Below the pieces are notes generated by a model. It was not told where the DNA came from. It ran no database searches and saw nothing but the letters and a program-made list of their open reading frames with translations. The translations under genes and the position numbers were made by a program. From positions 1,402,501 through 1,466,500 of the forward strand of contig JBBBDQ010001454.1 in assembly GCA_037127315.1 (NCBI GenBank): 64,000 nucleotides of DNA. Reading direction: 5' to 3'. This document shows, in pieces, positions 53,760 through 64,000 of the stretch (within the stretch, counting starts at the first letter, position 1; every line of letters begins with the position of its first letter). Source of the DNA: Ascarosepion bandense. Its lineage: Eukaryota; Mollusca; Cephalopoda; Sepiida; Sepiidae.

Positions 53760-54640
53760 CTAGCAGATGCGTTGATTCCTGAAGTTTACGTAGTTTCCAA
53801 CAATATCAACTTCATCCCATTGGAGGCGGTGGTCCTTTTTCTTCCTCTATATGTGGTCAACTACGCGTGATTTTTCTATCTCCCCTCCTGTTACGGCCTT
53901 GCAATGTTCTTGCAGCCTTACTATAAGGGGAAGGCCTATTTCTCCTTTACATTTCTTCTTACGTTTTTACGGAATAGCGTACACACACACAGTCATGTTC
54001 TTCAATATTAGAAGTCTTAATCGGGAGAGCCATCTGCGAAGTGTAGAATCAATTTTGAAGGTAGTTCTGATGATATATGGACCTTTCTATTTTCTCTTAT
54101 AACCGCTTCACACAGGGTAGGCAGACAGAGGCTGTATTCTGAGAGTTGTTATCCTCATACACCCCCCTTTCCACGTTTATTGGAGCAGTTGTTACGTACC
54201 CTGTACACTGTAGCGTATTGCTTATGCCGATCATTTCCTGTTCATATGTCCCTGGGTCGCCACTTGTGACTTTTGTTGGATGTTTCAAGCAACGGACGAT
54301 CCCTTTCTTTACACTGTATGGATGGTGGGAGTTGAAGTTAAGGTATTGTCCGGTGATTGTTCGTTTGCGACTTACGGATGTCTTGAACACACTATCTGTT
54401 CAAGGTATTAGTACATCTAGGAATGCTAGTTTGTTGTCATTCTTTTATTCCATAGTGAACTGTACTGATGATCTTATTAAGTTCACATGGTCCAGTAGTG
54501 TCTGGACCTCTTCCTGGTGTGGCCAGAGTATGAAGGTGTCATCAACGTATCTCGGTCATAGAGTTGGCTTTAGTGCTATAGATTCTAATGCCAAATCTTT
54601 GAAGTATTCCGCCTATTTCTGGTACTGAGACATTAGGTTT
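53760..54640 (-). pseudogene. Penelope-like element: RT with YVDD box plus decayed GIY-YIG
   Basis: The minus strand reads AEYFKDLALESIALKP, RYVDDTFILWPHQEEVQTLL (RT palm with the catalytic YVDD), DHVNLIRSSVQFTME, KLAFLDVLI, VFKTSVSRKRTITGQYLNFN, SHHPYSVKKGIVRCL (all RT motifs in order), and then decayed endonuclease text ending RVVDHI, LQWDEVDIVGNYVNFRNQRI. A stop sits between the palm and thumb and several indels follow, so it is dead. The FLDVL..R..DG/..YRKPT..YL..NS.HP order is typical of Penelope-like RTs. SINE-D copies flank it on both sides in opposite orientations. Confidence 0.85.
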
Positions 54641-54644
54641 ATAA

Positions 54645-54965
54645 GTCCCAAAAGTTCAAATACAGATGACCTCAAGAACCAGTGGATATAGACGTTGGTT
54701 GGTTCTAGTGACTTGAGCCAAACAGTTGCGAGTTCAATACTAGGCTACAAATGTAAACAAATAACTTAGAGAGTTGAGCTAAAGGGAGATAAATGCATGA
54801 CATCTGGAAGTGGCATCGCACATAGAATGAGAATGATACTCCCCAGTGATCGAAATAAAGGGTTCGGTTTGAAATCCCTAGCACCTGAAGAAAACCGGAG
54901 CGTACAACTGCCGAAATGTCGTAAACTTGAAAATAAAGATAAGGACAATAGTCTGAACAGGGATA
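54645..54965 (+). mobile_element. SINE-D copy 3 with hammerhead-like tail
   Basis: CAGTGGATATAGACGTTGGT (box A side), GAGTTCAATACTAGGCTAC (box B), a GCTAAAGGGAGATAA body, GGGTTCGGTTTGAAATCCC, then GCAC, CTGAAGA (54885-54891), a loop region, GAAA (54913-54916) and TGTC at the end. The stem II helix is degenerate here; compare 60075. Confidence 0.8.
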
Positions 54966-56064
54966 AATCATACAAATACTACCTCATCTTAGAAGTATAG
55001 ACTAATACTAAAAGTAGATTTCTAAAAAACCCGGTAGAAATTATAGGTTTTAAAAATATCTGTTGTTAATTATACGGGGGTGGAGATCACGGTGCCTTCC
55101 AAACCCCACAGGTAGATTGAAAAGCATCACTCGCCAGCCATTCGCACAAAACGGCCGGTACGCCATATTAGATAATGTAAAAAGCGCTGGCGAAGAATTT
55201 AACCTCTGTTCAGCCGTATGAGGCTAAATATCTACTATTTTCAGAAGAGATCGAACTCACGTCTTTTTGTTTTAGTCTCTTTTTCATGTGCACCCCTGTA
55301 CCATTGTGTGGCTGTCTGTGCGCTATTCCTAATTCTTTTCGCCTGTTTCCAGCACTACATAATGTTAGCATTATGCGACTGGGCAGTTACTCCTTCGAAT
55401 CTTCGAAAAAAGAAGCAAATATAGAGACATTATTAAACTATGAAACTTTTTCACACTTTATGAAAGCCAAGTTTTAACTTGAAAAAATTAGAAACTTCAG
55501 TTATCTTTTTTTTATTGCACCTCTTTTTCCATTTATGATCTGCGTTTATCACGATCGATTTTTTTCTTTGTTGAAAAGAAAAATGGCTCTCTCTGTTGCC
55601 TTTTCTTTTCAGCCCGACTTTTAACTTCAAAGGCGGGTATGTTTCTCTCACTTTTATGGAAAATGAGTGAAGGAAATCTTTTAAAGCAAGTTAACAGTAT
55701 TTTTTTACGGAAATGTTCGAATGCAAATAACAAAACAATGATTTAAACCTTGTTTACTTTTGTGTTCTTGGTATTCACTTCAGAAATGTAGCGAAGATAG
55801 GGATTCCGAATAGGAAAACGTTATGTATTTTAGAAGACACTAAAGTGTCATTCTTTTGGTGCCGACCAACATATTCTCAGTATTTAAAATCCATAACTGA
55901 ACATTGTTCTTGAATGGAATAAAGCCACATTACTCACCAACGTAATGTGGCTCTCATCTGTCTTTACTACAAGTATTATCCTGGCAAAGGCTCTGAAGAG
56001 CTTTTTTCCAGGTTTCCCAACTAAATGTATTTACGTGTGCTACTATATTGGCTTGGCATTGTGG
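54966..56064. other. No gene seen
   Basis: 55075-55215 has TTGAAAAGCATCACTCGCCA and AAAACGGCCGGTACGCCAT, the latter reminiscent of the foldback at 19245-19280. Otherwise unremarkable. Confidence 0.5.
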
Positions 56065-56370
56065 TGGGCGTTGTGGTGCCGTGGATATCGACTCGGAACG
56101 ACAAACTGGGGTGCCGAGTTCGAATTCCAGCTGAATTCCTTGCAGTCGCTTATGCACAAATACCCTTGGGAATTAATCCGTTTCTTTCCTCTAGTTATGG
56201 GTTAAAAAATAGAACAGATTGGGTTCTATAGCCTTGGCTGGCAACCAGTCTGTCACAGAAAACAATGGTAGCCTACTGCGGGATAATCTTCTACCCAGTC
56301 AATTATGTCTCTTTCGAAACATGATTGCCAAACCGTGTATCACGTATAACACTTAACTGACTGGCTGTAT
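56065..56370 (+). mobile_element. SINE-A copy 8
   Basis: GGGCGTTGTGGTGCCGTGGA, box B GAGTTCGAATTCC, TGGGTTAAAAAATAGAACAG, TTGGCTGGCAACCAGTCTGT, tail CCGTGTATCACGTATAACAC. Full length. Confidence 0.92.
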
Positions 56371-56434
56371 TGGCATCTAGGTTGATTTTAATGTTGAAAT
56401 AGTTAAATATAACCGCTCCTTTAGTTTTAACAGT

Positions 56435-56680
56435 TTATTTTCTCGCACTTCCGTTTGTGGCACTCCCTCCCGTTTGCTGTCCTTTCCTAATAGCTATTAT
56501 ATACAAAAGTTTAAACGCAACATCAATTGCCATCGTCTATCATCATGATTTTCATCCTTCTCTTATCCTTTCTTTGACGTCACCTGTACATTGTTTTCTC
56601 TCTCTTGCTGTAGCCCCTGCACACCAGAGACGGCCCTGTATTGTCTGGAGTAAAATGAATCTAATAAAATAGAAAAATAA
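56435..56680 (+). pseudogene. LINE 3' end (CR1/jockey-like tail), copy 3
   Basis: TTCTCGCACTTCCGTTTGTGG..CTCCC, then a decayed FP..YNLQKFKRNINCHR block and CAGAGACGGCCCTGTATTGT at the 3' UTR end, followed by an AATAAAATAGAAAAATAAA tail. Same family as 31500 and 33548. Confidence 0.75.
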
Positions 56681-57600
56681 ATTTGCTTAATTTACTTTCT
56701 GTCTGAATTTCTGGGATGAAAAATTATTTACATGCGAACTGTCCTCATATTTATTAGTGTTATTGTAGTGAATAAAGCAAGTTATACGTTAAAATTTGAC
56801 TCGTTGTTAGAAATCAACGCATTTTCTCGAATTTACAAACCTTGCTTAACATACAAAAAACCTGCGAAATTTCACACCTCGATGCGACATGTTTGTCGTC
56901 CAGTGGAAAGCACAGAATCACATCCAGGAGTGAATTCCCAAACGAAATATCAGAGGAGGCAAGTTTAACCCTTGTGGGGAAGAAATGAGATGAGCGTAGT
57001 TAAGACATACCCTTGACAAACGTCACGCGATCGTATTATTGCCTCTCTCTTTCTCTCTTACCTCCTTCTTCTTCATCGTTCACCTCTCATCTCCTGCTTT
57101 CACCCTTCACACTAAGCGTTAACTTCAATGGCATTCCTACCAAACAAACGCTCATACATACATACATACATACATACATACATACATACATACATACATA
57201 CATACATACATACGTTCCTGTCTACATACACATAAACCCACTCTTGCAAGGACTACTATAACTTCTTAATAATGTTTCTCATTGTACATTAACTTCTACC
57301 AATTCATGTTATTCTTTTCTATCAATAAATTTCTATTTTAACATGCAAAATTCTTCCACAAATCAACACATTCCAATCCCAACCTGCTGACAACCTTCTA
57401 ATACTTCTGGATAAAACCTATAAGTTGTAGGGAGTTCGGTTATGTATGACACAAGGCCGAATCAGTAAATGTTAACCATCTCCCTACATCTTCATTATCA
57501 CAACGTTTTCTCCTTCATCAAGTATATGTTGAACAGGATGCCTACCGGAAATTTTGAACTGAAATCTTTATTTAGTCTACTGCCGTCCATTTGTAAGGAT
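56681..57600. other. No gene seen; (CATA)n at 57152-57213
   Basis: Pyrimidine-rich patch before the CATA tract; AAGGCCGAAT..GTTAACCATCTCCC at 57450-57485 is an inverted relative of 35620-35665. Confidence 0.6.
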
Positions 57601-58285
57601 ATCATGTCTGGTTTATATATTTTATTAGCATCATAGCCCGGCGTTGCTCCTGCAACTCATAACAGAGGAGCAGATGGAAATCATTTATTGAAAGTTGAAA
57701 AGAAAATATAATTTTAGAGGTAAAAGTTACAAATGCCACACGAATTACAGACAGTTGAGTTCCTGCATGAAATATTTAGCGAAAAAAGCTTTATGTTTTT
57801 GTTAATTTTATTTTCTGAAGTTTAAAATATTAAATCTAAAAAAAAAAAACTTAAACAATTAAATTAACCATTGGCATTATCTTTTTACATATTTTGTCTT
57901 TGTTTGAAAAAACACATTTTTTAAAAATATTTATTTTGTTTCAAAATTACGGCGAAAAATATTCACATTGTTTGTTGACCAAATGAATTTTAATAAAAAA
58001 TATTTTAGTCACGTTTGACATGTCTGATTTGATTTCTGTGACGCAATTTAGCAACCATCTTATATCTTAGATGTTTTACGGAGCAAATGTAACAATCGGC
58101 TCCATTGGCCAAAAATTGTGAAAGGAAAAATTTGCTGAAATTAAACTCAAAAAGTACTTGTCAACCTGGCTTCCCTGTTGATATGTGTCTCTAGAAAGTT
58201 TGAATGGCGTAGCTAAAAAATGTAGGCGTGCATAGGGAACAGTCACACACAGACTCACAGATTGTCTTTTATATATTTAGATTAG
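57601..58285. repeat. Possible unclassified transposon remnant
   Basis: The block opens near ATATATTTTATTAGCATCAT, AGCCCGGCGTTGCTCCTGC and closes with CACACAGACTCACAGATTGT, TTTTATATATTTAGATTA, phrases that look like the two ends of a widespread invertebrate repeat. No ORF and no clear terminal inverted repeats. Weak evidence. Confidence 0.35.
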
Positions 58286-60070
58286 GTATGTCTACAAAAT
58301 TGCTGAAAAACAGCATATTCTGAAGGAAAAGGCCTCAAACTAAATAAAAACAAAGTTTTCTCGACAAAATGTTTATGCTATCATGAAGAGGATAGATCAA
58401 AGTATTTTTTAATTATTTTTACAATTTTAAAAAAAATATTTCTAACAGTTTTTAACAGGTTCATTAAGTGGTAGAAAATCTGTTATTTCTCTCGTCAGTG
58501 CGTGGCATAAATTGATGCTAGAGTTTATTATGTCAAAATCTAATATTACGCAAAGGCATTTTTTGACTGTGAAAGACATTAATTTGGAAATTCTTGCAAA
58601 AATAAAATAATGGTCGAATTTTGATGAAAGTTTCAGGACTTATTCATAATTGACTGAAATCAGTTTTGAAATAATTATATTTAGAAAATATTAGTAAAAA
58701 TATTTTTTTACATATATTACCCGCCACCAATTAATTTCCAGAAATGTCGAAAAATGCGACTAGTGCTCAACATATAGATAATTTTAATTAAATTCAGGAG
58801 TCATTAGGGAATGCTAATCAATTGTCTTTTTTCTTCAAAACCTGCTCATTTTCAGAAAATCTGCTCCGAATTGCGAAAATAAAAATGGAATAACACTATG
58901 TCATTTTTTATTTGGATAAAAAACATAAATTAAAATGATATCATAGTCTGAATAGAAAAAATTCCATTAATAATGAATTATTACAAGAATTGTTTTCATT
59001 TTTATTGTTTTTTATTAAGTAATTTCTAAAATGTTTAAAAGTTTTAAAAAAATTGTCTCCTCATAGGTCTCTCAGATTTTTAAAAATTAATATGTGGCGA
59101 ATATATTTACTAATTAAAAAATCTAAAAGCTTACTATAAATAAGGGTGCTCATTTTTTGTTAAATAATTAAAACATTTTAATTTTCTGCATGTTGATTAC
59201 CCGTATTTTGTTCGTACGGGTGTCCCTCTGCGATCTTTAATATTAAAAGGTCACGTGATTCATGGGTTGTCCTCCATTACATGAAAAAAATCTGTATATA
59301 AACCTTTTTATACCAAATTCATCTTCCATACTTTGGCCAGCTACTGTAAATCATCAATAATGCCTCTGATAAAGTGTTGACAACTGTGATAACAAGAGAA
59401 ACGTAATTGAGAAACGTTCTTTTGAAAGATTTCAGGCAGTAAGCAAGCAATTCTTGTTTCAAGGGAACTTCATGTAAGTTTAGATTCTGTAATTTGAATA
59501 AAATAATGTGTCAGCGAGATGTATTCTATTTTTGTAAGATTTTTTAAAACCGAGAATTGGCTACTGTTTAGAATCGATGAAAAATGGCGGAATAAAACAT
59601 TTAAACCTAAATTTCTTTGATTCCGATCGATATAATTTAGGTTTGAAATACACTAGGGCATTTTGCTTACTGTAATTAATATATTTAATATCTTGGCTTT
59701 CAATTAAAGCTAAAATTATAGCTTTAAGAAAAAAATTTTATTTTTAAAAATTCAATTTAAATTGAAGTATTGAAAATTTGAGTGGAGGTACCTATATACT
59801 GCTCAGTTATTGCAAGTTCAAGTACACAATCCGCGGACCAAGTATTAAACTCACGTCATAAAACTTACGAATCAATGCTTCTAGACCATTCTCTCAGGGG
59901 ACAACAGTTTTCACTGCTCAATATCCACACTTGATTGCACTCACGAAAGCTACATCTTTGAAAAAAATAACTGCAATCAATTTTTCGAAAAGAAATAGCA
60001 AAACGACATACTAGCAATTAATTTTTTTGTAAAAGAAAAACATATATCGTATTTACATTATTCGGACTAC
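58286..60070. other. AT-rich; no gene seen
   Basis: Long A/T-rich stretch without repeats I can name. A tRNA-like box (minus strand ATGGTCTAGAAGC, GAGTTTAATACTTGG) at 59820-59905 hints at another SINE head. Confidence 0.5.
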
Positions 60071-60074
60071 TTTG

Positions 60075-60390
60075 TACGACGTTTTGACCGTTGTAAGCTC
60101 TGGCCTTCTTCAGGTGCTAGAAACTTCGAGCAGAACCCTTTATTACACGCACTGGGGTATGTATTTCCATCCCTTTGCGTAAAGCCTCTTTACGGTAGTC
60201 ATTAGTTATCTACCTTTAACCCTCTAAGTTACTTGTTCACCACTGCTGTAGCCTGGCATTGAACTCACATCTTCTTGGGTCAAGTTACAGGAACTAACCA
60301 ACGTTTATATCCACTGGGCCATGTGTCCTTAAGGTGAAGAACAATTGAATTTCTGGGACTTATAAACCTAATGTTCAGCAACATTTTTTA
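60075..60390 (-). mobile_element. SINE-D copy 4 with hammerhead-like tail
   Basis: Head side at 60330-60390 (ACACATGGCCCAGTGGATAT), box B GAGTTCAATGCCAGGCTACA, GGGTTCTGCTCGAAG, then on the minus strand GCAC, CTGAAGA (60113-60107), A-GGCC, loop, GGTC, AAAA (GAAA mutated), CGTC, GTAC. Stem II (GGCC/GGTC) and stem I (GCAC/GTAC, one mismatch) can form and ACGT is a minimal palindromic stem III, but the G12 to A change should inactivate it. Confidence 0.8.
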
Positions 60391-60484
60391 CCAGAATTTA
60401 TATTGCAATTTTTTTGATGTTAATGGTTTTCTCTAGCATTTTTTATGTAAATGGTTTTCTCTAGTAGAAAAGCATATTACAGAA

Positions 60485-61110
60485 ATTTTCTTCTGCATGT
60501 GTTATGTTCCTTCAGGACGTAGGCCATCATGGACTTCCATTTGTTCCTGTCTCTTGTCAATCTTAATATATTTCCTCTTGGTATCTCTCGTAAACCCCGG
60601 TCCGCCACCCATCTGCTCAAGCCTGACAATTATGTCTCGCTATGCTTTCTCCTGTCTCTCTTGTCTTCAATTCGTCCTGTTTGTATTAGATTCTCCAGGC
60701 CCTCGTTTCTCATTACGTGTCCCAGGAACCTCAGCTGCTTCTCCCTGATGTAAATTATGAGTTTTCTTTCTGTTTGTATCCTCTCCAGCACCTCATCGTT
60801 GCTCACGTGCTCAGTTTATGGTATCCTCAGCATCCTTTTGTAGAACCATATTTCTGCTGCCTCAATCCTCTCCTTCATTCTTGAAGAGATCGTGCAACAT
60901 TCGCTGCCAAAAAAACAAATATCACCTATTAATCCAGCACTCTTTTCTTTGTTTTCAATGAGATTTTCTGTCTCTTAGTACTCTGTTTAGATTTTGAAAT
61001 GCATCCTTGGCAATGCCAATGCGTCTCCCCGAATCTCAGTGTGGCACTTTCCATACTCTGTCAGAACGCTTCCCAGATATTCAATTTTCTTTACTTATAT
61101 TATTTTAGTT
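60485..61110 (-). pseudogene. APE-type LINE 3' third, minus strand
   Basis: In broken frames on the minus strand: GKCHTEI, IGIAKDAFQ, then AAEIWFYKRM-type block, DTIN.EHVSNDEVLERIQTER, LIIYIREKQLRFLGHVMRN, EGLENLIQT, LSRWVADRG, LTRDRNKWKSMMAYVLKEHN. Same family and same truncation style as 38285-39025 but opposite strand. Confidence 0.85.
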
Positions 61111-61569
61111 TCTCCGACCTCTAGTTAGCATTTTAGGTTCTTACAGAAATACATTTTGGAAAAATGAGATGTTAGTAGTAATACGTCATTGAAAAAATAT
61201 ATTACTAACAATGCATTTCTGGAAAAAATATTAGTAATACATTTGACTGTCAATAGGAAACCACTTTATAAAAAATAAGTCAATGAAACCTCACCTATGA
61301 ACAGATGTCTTACAAAGAATACATATTCTACTTATACAAAACTATCCTAAATATCTTGTCGGCATTTAATAACATGTTAAAGTTGATATGATGTAAAACA
61401 AAATTAACCAAATCAAGCCAAACAGCTTCTTAACTATTTTCAGGTTTTTTTTGCCAGAAATTATTCTTAGTTCGTGAGAAATTTTTGAAGATGAAAATGA
61501 TCTACTGATAAAACTCTTACTAATTTATTTACAGATCTGGATCATTATATATTGCACCACATGCACATC
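61111..61569. other. No gene seen
   Basis: Intergenic; a small near-repeat of AATACATT.CTGG/ATTAGTAATA phrases at 61140-61260. Confidence 0.5.
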
Positions 61570-61695
61570 CAACCTCACAGGGCCTGGTATTCCTAAGACA
61601 TTAACGATCAAGGTAGCGACTAGGCTTGATGTTGCTTAACGTCTGTGCACGTACGGGAATCCTTGTTTCAACGTGATATGGCCCTAAGCATAATA
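61570..61695 (-). mobile_element. 5S rRNA-derived SINE, second copy
   Basis: On the minus strand: GGGCCATATCACGTTGAAAC, ATTCCCGTACG, GACGTTAAGCAACATCAAGC (box A region), CTAGTCGCTACCTTGAT, AGGAATACCAGGCCCTGTGA. This is 5S rRNA nearly end to end, with more decay than the copy at 4157. It is followed by GGATGTGCATGTGGTGCAAT, which resembles the tail of the first copy. Confidence 0.8.
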
Positions 61696-62265
61696 CCCGA
61701 TTAACAAGGAATAAATATATTTATCGTATGACTGCAAAAATTGTTTAAAAAATAAAAAATAGCTTTTCTAAAAGAAATCGTTAAAATCTAGCTATTAGAA
61801 ATTTTGTGCCTCTCTATGTATGTGCGATACACTCGCGTGTATGTATGAAGGGAGAATTGTTCAGTTACCTGGGGAAAAATTTCCCTTATCTCTCGGAAAC
61901 GGTTTCAGTTTTGGTATTACCACTAAAGTATGCTGAAAAGAAAGAAAGAAAAAGAAACAGAAACAAGAAAGATCCTGTCTTGTTTAACAGTCTACATAAC
62001 GCCGTCTTCGAAAACCTGGCAAAGCCAAGTGAAGTAATTTTATACGCTTAGCAATGATTATACATTTACATACATAAACCTGATTAAAGTAAGAACTAAC
62101 TTGATTAAATTTTTACTTTTCCCAAGGGTTTGTTTTCTATTCTTGTTTGGGCTTCACACCAGCGTCGTTCATAATGACAAGCTGAAATGAAAAGGGACTG
62201 AGTATTATTTTATTATTCCCTCAACATTATCTGGCTGAAATCTAAAAATTGCATAATATCTACTA
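61696..62265. other. No gene seen; probable 5' UTR of the LINE at its right end
   Basis: Intergenic; an 81-codon frame at 61806 has no recognisable motif. Confidence 0.45.
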
Positions 62266-63028
62266 ATAATATGACAACGCCTAACCATGAATTGCATTTA
62301 GCTGCTTTACTCAACTGTGGACAACTAGAGAATGTCAAACAGGAGATGAACAGACTGAATATCAACATCCTAGGCATATGTGAAACAAGATGGCCTAATA
62401 ACGGAGATTTCAGTAGCGACACCCACAGGATAATATATGCAGGAGGTAAAAAATAACGAAAAAGGGGTCGCTTTAATACTAAACAAACAAGTGAAGAGAT
62501 GTGTACTTGGATACTGGCAACTGCCAGAGAGAGAGTCCTCTTGGTTAAACTGCGGGGAAGGCCCTTCAATATAGCTATTATAGTAGTTTATGCGCCGACA
62601 ACTCAAAGCTCGGAGGACGAAATAGAATCATTCTATTCAATACTGGACAGTGCCAAAGCTCATTGCAAAAGCGAAGAAATTAGGATAATAATAGGGTACT
62701 TAAATGCCAAGGTAGGTAAAGATAGAGAAGGAGACACGAACGGCAACATCGGACTAGGAGAGCGCAACGAAAGAGGAGAAAAATGAATCCAATGGTGCTC
62801 AGCCAATGACCAGGTTATTACTAACATCTGGTTCCAAGAAAACCCACGACGTTTATGGACATGGAGAAGTCCAATAGGCGACACGAAGAACCAAATAGAC
62901 TATATAACTATAAACAAGAGATTCAGGAACGCAGTGGTCCAATGCAAAACATACCCAGGTGCCGACTGCGGAGGTGACCACGTCCCAGTCATCTGCAAAC
63001 TAAAAGTGAAACTCCGAAGACTGAAGAA
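62266..63028 (+). pseudogene. APE-type LINE: endonuclease domain, broken
   Basis: The nicking endonuclease of an APE-type LINE. Order seen: LENVKQEMNRLNINILGICE then TRWPNNGDF (the catalytic Glu of the ..E.RW motif kept), HRIIYAGG, frameshift near 62450, GVALILNKQVKRCVLGYWQL, frameshift near 62520, ERVLLVKLRGRPFNIAIIVV then YAPTT, IIIGYLNAKVGKD, a stop at 62784, IQWCSANDQVITNIWFQENP, RRLWTWRSPIG, NQIDYI, GADCGGDHVPVICKLKVKL. The usual GDFNA(K/H) Asp is Tyr here, and the GDHxPV His survives. Two frameshifts, one stop and the lost Asp make it non-functional. Confidence 0.88.
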
Positions 63029-64000
63029 GCCCAGCACATCACCAAGGCTGCAATAGAGGACGATCTCACCCTACAGAAAGAATACAATAACAGCGTGAGA
63101 AAGAAATATGAAGAACAAATTGGAAAAGGGTACTCAAAATGGGATTCACTAAAAGAAGCGATGGTAACCTCAGCGAACAACATAGCACCAAAGGAAATCA
63201 GACGCAGAAGAAAAAACGAGTGGGTGACCGAAGAGATCCTCCACATTATGCAAAAGAAACAAAAAATAACGCCAAGACACGGAGCAGAGTACAAGAAACT
63301 TCACAGGGAGATAAGGAACAAATGCAGACAAACTAAAGAGGAATGGATCAACAACAAATGCGCAGAAGTAGAGAGATTGAGCAGGAACAACAAAGCAGAG
63401 ATGCATAAAGAGATAAGAGAACTGACAGGACAAAAAACCTGCTCCTCAACAGGATGCATAAAATCCAAAGAAGGAAGAATCATATCAGAAAAAGAGGAAA
63501 TACTCCAGCGATGGGAAGAATATATAAAGGATCTCTTTTGCGACAAGAGAGAACTACCGAGAATACACAAGGAGATGGTTGGACCGGAAATACTAAAATC
63601 CGAAGTGGAAGCTGCAATGACCAAAATGAACAGAAATAAAGCACCTGGTCCAGACGGCATAGTGATAGAGCTGCTGACAGCCTTAGAAGAATATGGCATA
63701 GAAAAGATTACCGACATAATAAACAAAATTTATAGCAGCGGAATAATGCCAGATGACCTATGCAAGTCGTTATTTATAGCACTGCCGAAGAAACCTGGTG
63801 CAAACGAGTGCGAACTACATAGAACTATCAGCTTAATGAGTCACATTTCAAAACTGATTGTTAGAATCCTGATGAATAGAGCGAGAAGCAGAATCAGGCC
63901 AGAGATAGGGCAGGAACAGTGCGGGTTCGTCAAAGACACCGGAACAAGGAACGCCATATTCATGATTAGAATGCTCTATGAAAGGCCATTACAAGTGAAG
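63029..64000 (+). pseudogene. APE-type LINE: reverse transcriptase, open to the window edge
   Basis: A frame from 63029 runs 324 codons without a stop to base 64000, and continues beyond. It holds the EN-RT linker (EEWINNKCAEVERLSRNNKA), RNKAPGPDGIVIELL (RT entry motif), SSGIMPDDLCKSLFIALPKK, ELHRTISLMSHISKLIVRIL, QCGFVKDTGTRNAIFMIRML. The YxDD palm lies outside. It needs a frameshift to join the endonuclease part. The RRS-type S..SK and GF..G.STR.A motifs match LINEs often annotated as craniofacial development protein 2-like (RTE/CR1-type); the clade is not settled. It is the only long coding-like stretch in the window, and its 3' end matches the truncated copies at 27893, 38285, 39430 and 60485. 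Confidence 0.88.

Noticed and set aside
54146..54628. 160-codon plus-strand frame as a gene
   Set aside because: It is the antisense shadow of the Penelope RT (RYVDDTF) on the minus strand.

Overview
This window is AT-rich, gene-free eukaryotic (animal) DNA made almost entirely of transposable-element debris and microsatellites. No host protein-coding gene, intact rRNA gene or convincing functional tRNA gene is visible. The mixture (Penelope-like elements with GIY-YIG endonucleases, an R2-type LINE, APE-type LINE fragments, several tRNA-headed SINE families, hammerhead ribozymes, long TA/GATA/CA tracts) fits a mollusc, most likely an octopus-like cephalopod. That taxonomic call is inference from repeat content, not from a marker gene.

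Layout. 1-3530: two head-to-tail degenerate R2-type LINE copies. 4.1-5.3 kb: a 5S-rRNA-derived SINE, a Penelope-type 5' module, a GT tract and an unclassified repeat. 5.6-11 kb: Penelope remnants on both strands with two hammerhead ribozymes, and foldback elements. 12-14.4 kb: SINEs and a local templated duplication flanked by 56-bp identical repeats. 16.4-18.7 kb: a Penelope 3' half with hammerhead, minisatellite-like 3' UTR and GIY-YIG ORF, joined to an inverted 5' module. 19-20.7 kb: a nested foldback element next to a mariner transposase pseudogene. 22-24 kb: SINEs and a 273-bp unit bounded by two hammerhead motifs. 25.7-30.5 kb: a Ty3/gypsy pol fragment, a tRNA-like sequence and scattered LINE 3' ends. 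31-39.9 kb: LINE tails, SINE families A, B and C. 42-50 kb: palindromes (one holding a Schistosoma-type hammerhead), direct repeats and Penelope modules. 50.6-60.4 kb: further Penelope fragments (one with a YVDD reverse transcriptase) and SINEs. 60.5-64 kb: LINE fragments, a second 5S-derived SINE and the 5' half of an APE-type LINE whose reverse-transcriptase frame stays open to the window edge.

The unifying theme is self-cleaving RNA. I can fold at least five type I hammerhead ribozymes from at least four unrelated sequence contexts: three beside Penelope elements, one in a tRNA-like palindrome, and a set in a SINE family. Most have a very short self-complementary stem III, the form thought to cleave as a dimer, and nearly all lie within about 50 bp of a microsatellite. 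The 23.6-24.0 kb locus carries two hammerhead motifs in tandem, the layout that would release a monomeric, circularisable RNA of about 275 nt. This is the most interesting system in the window.

Family labels used below: SINE-A (head with GTTGTGGTGCAGTGGATATC), SINE-B (tRNA-like head plus hammerhead tail), SINE-C (tRNA-Ser/Leu-like head), SINE-D (tRNA-like head with a Penelope-like tail). They are working names for this window only.
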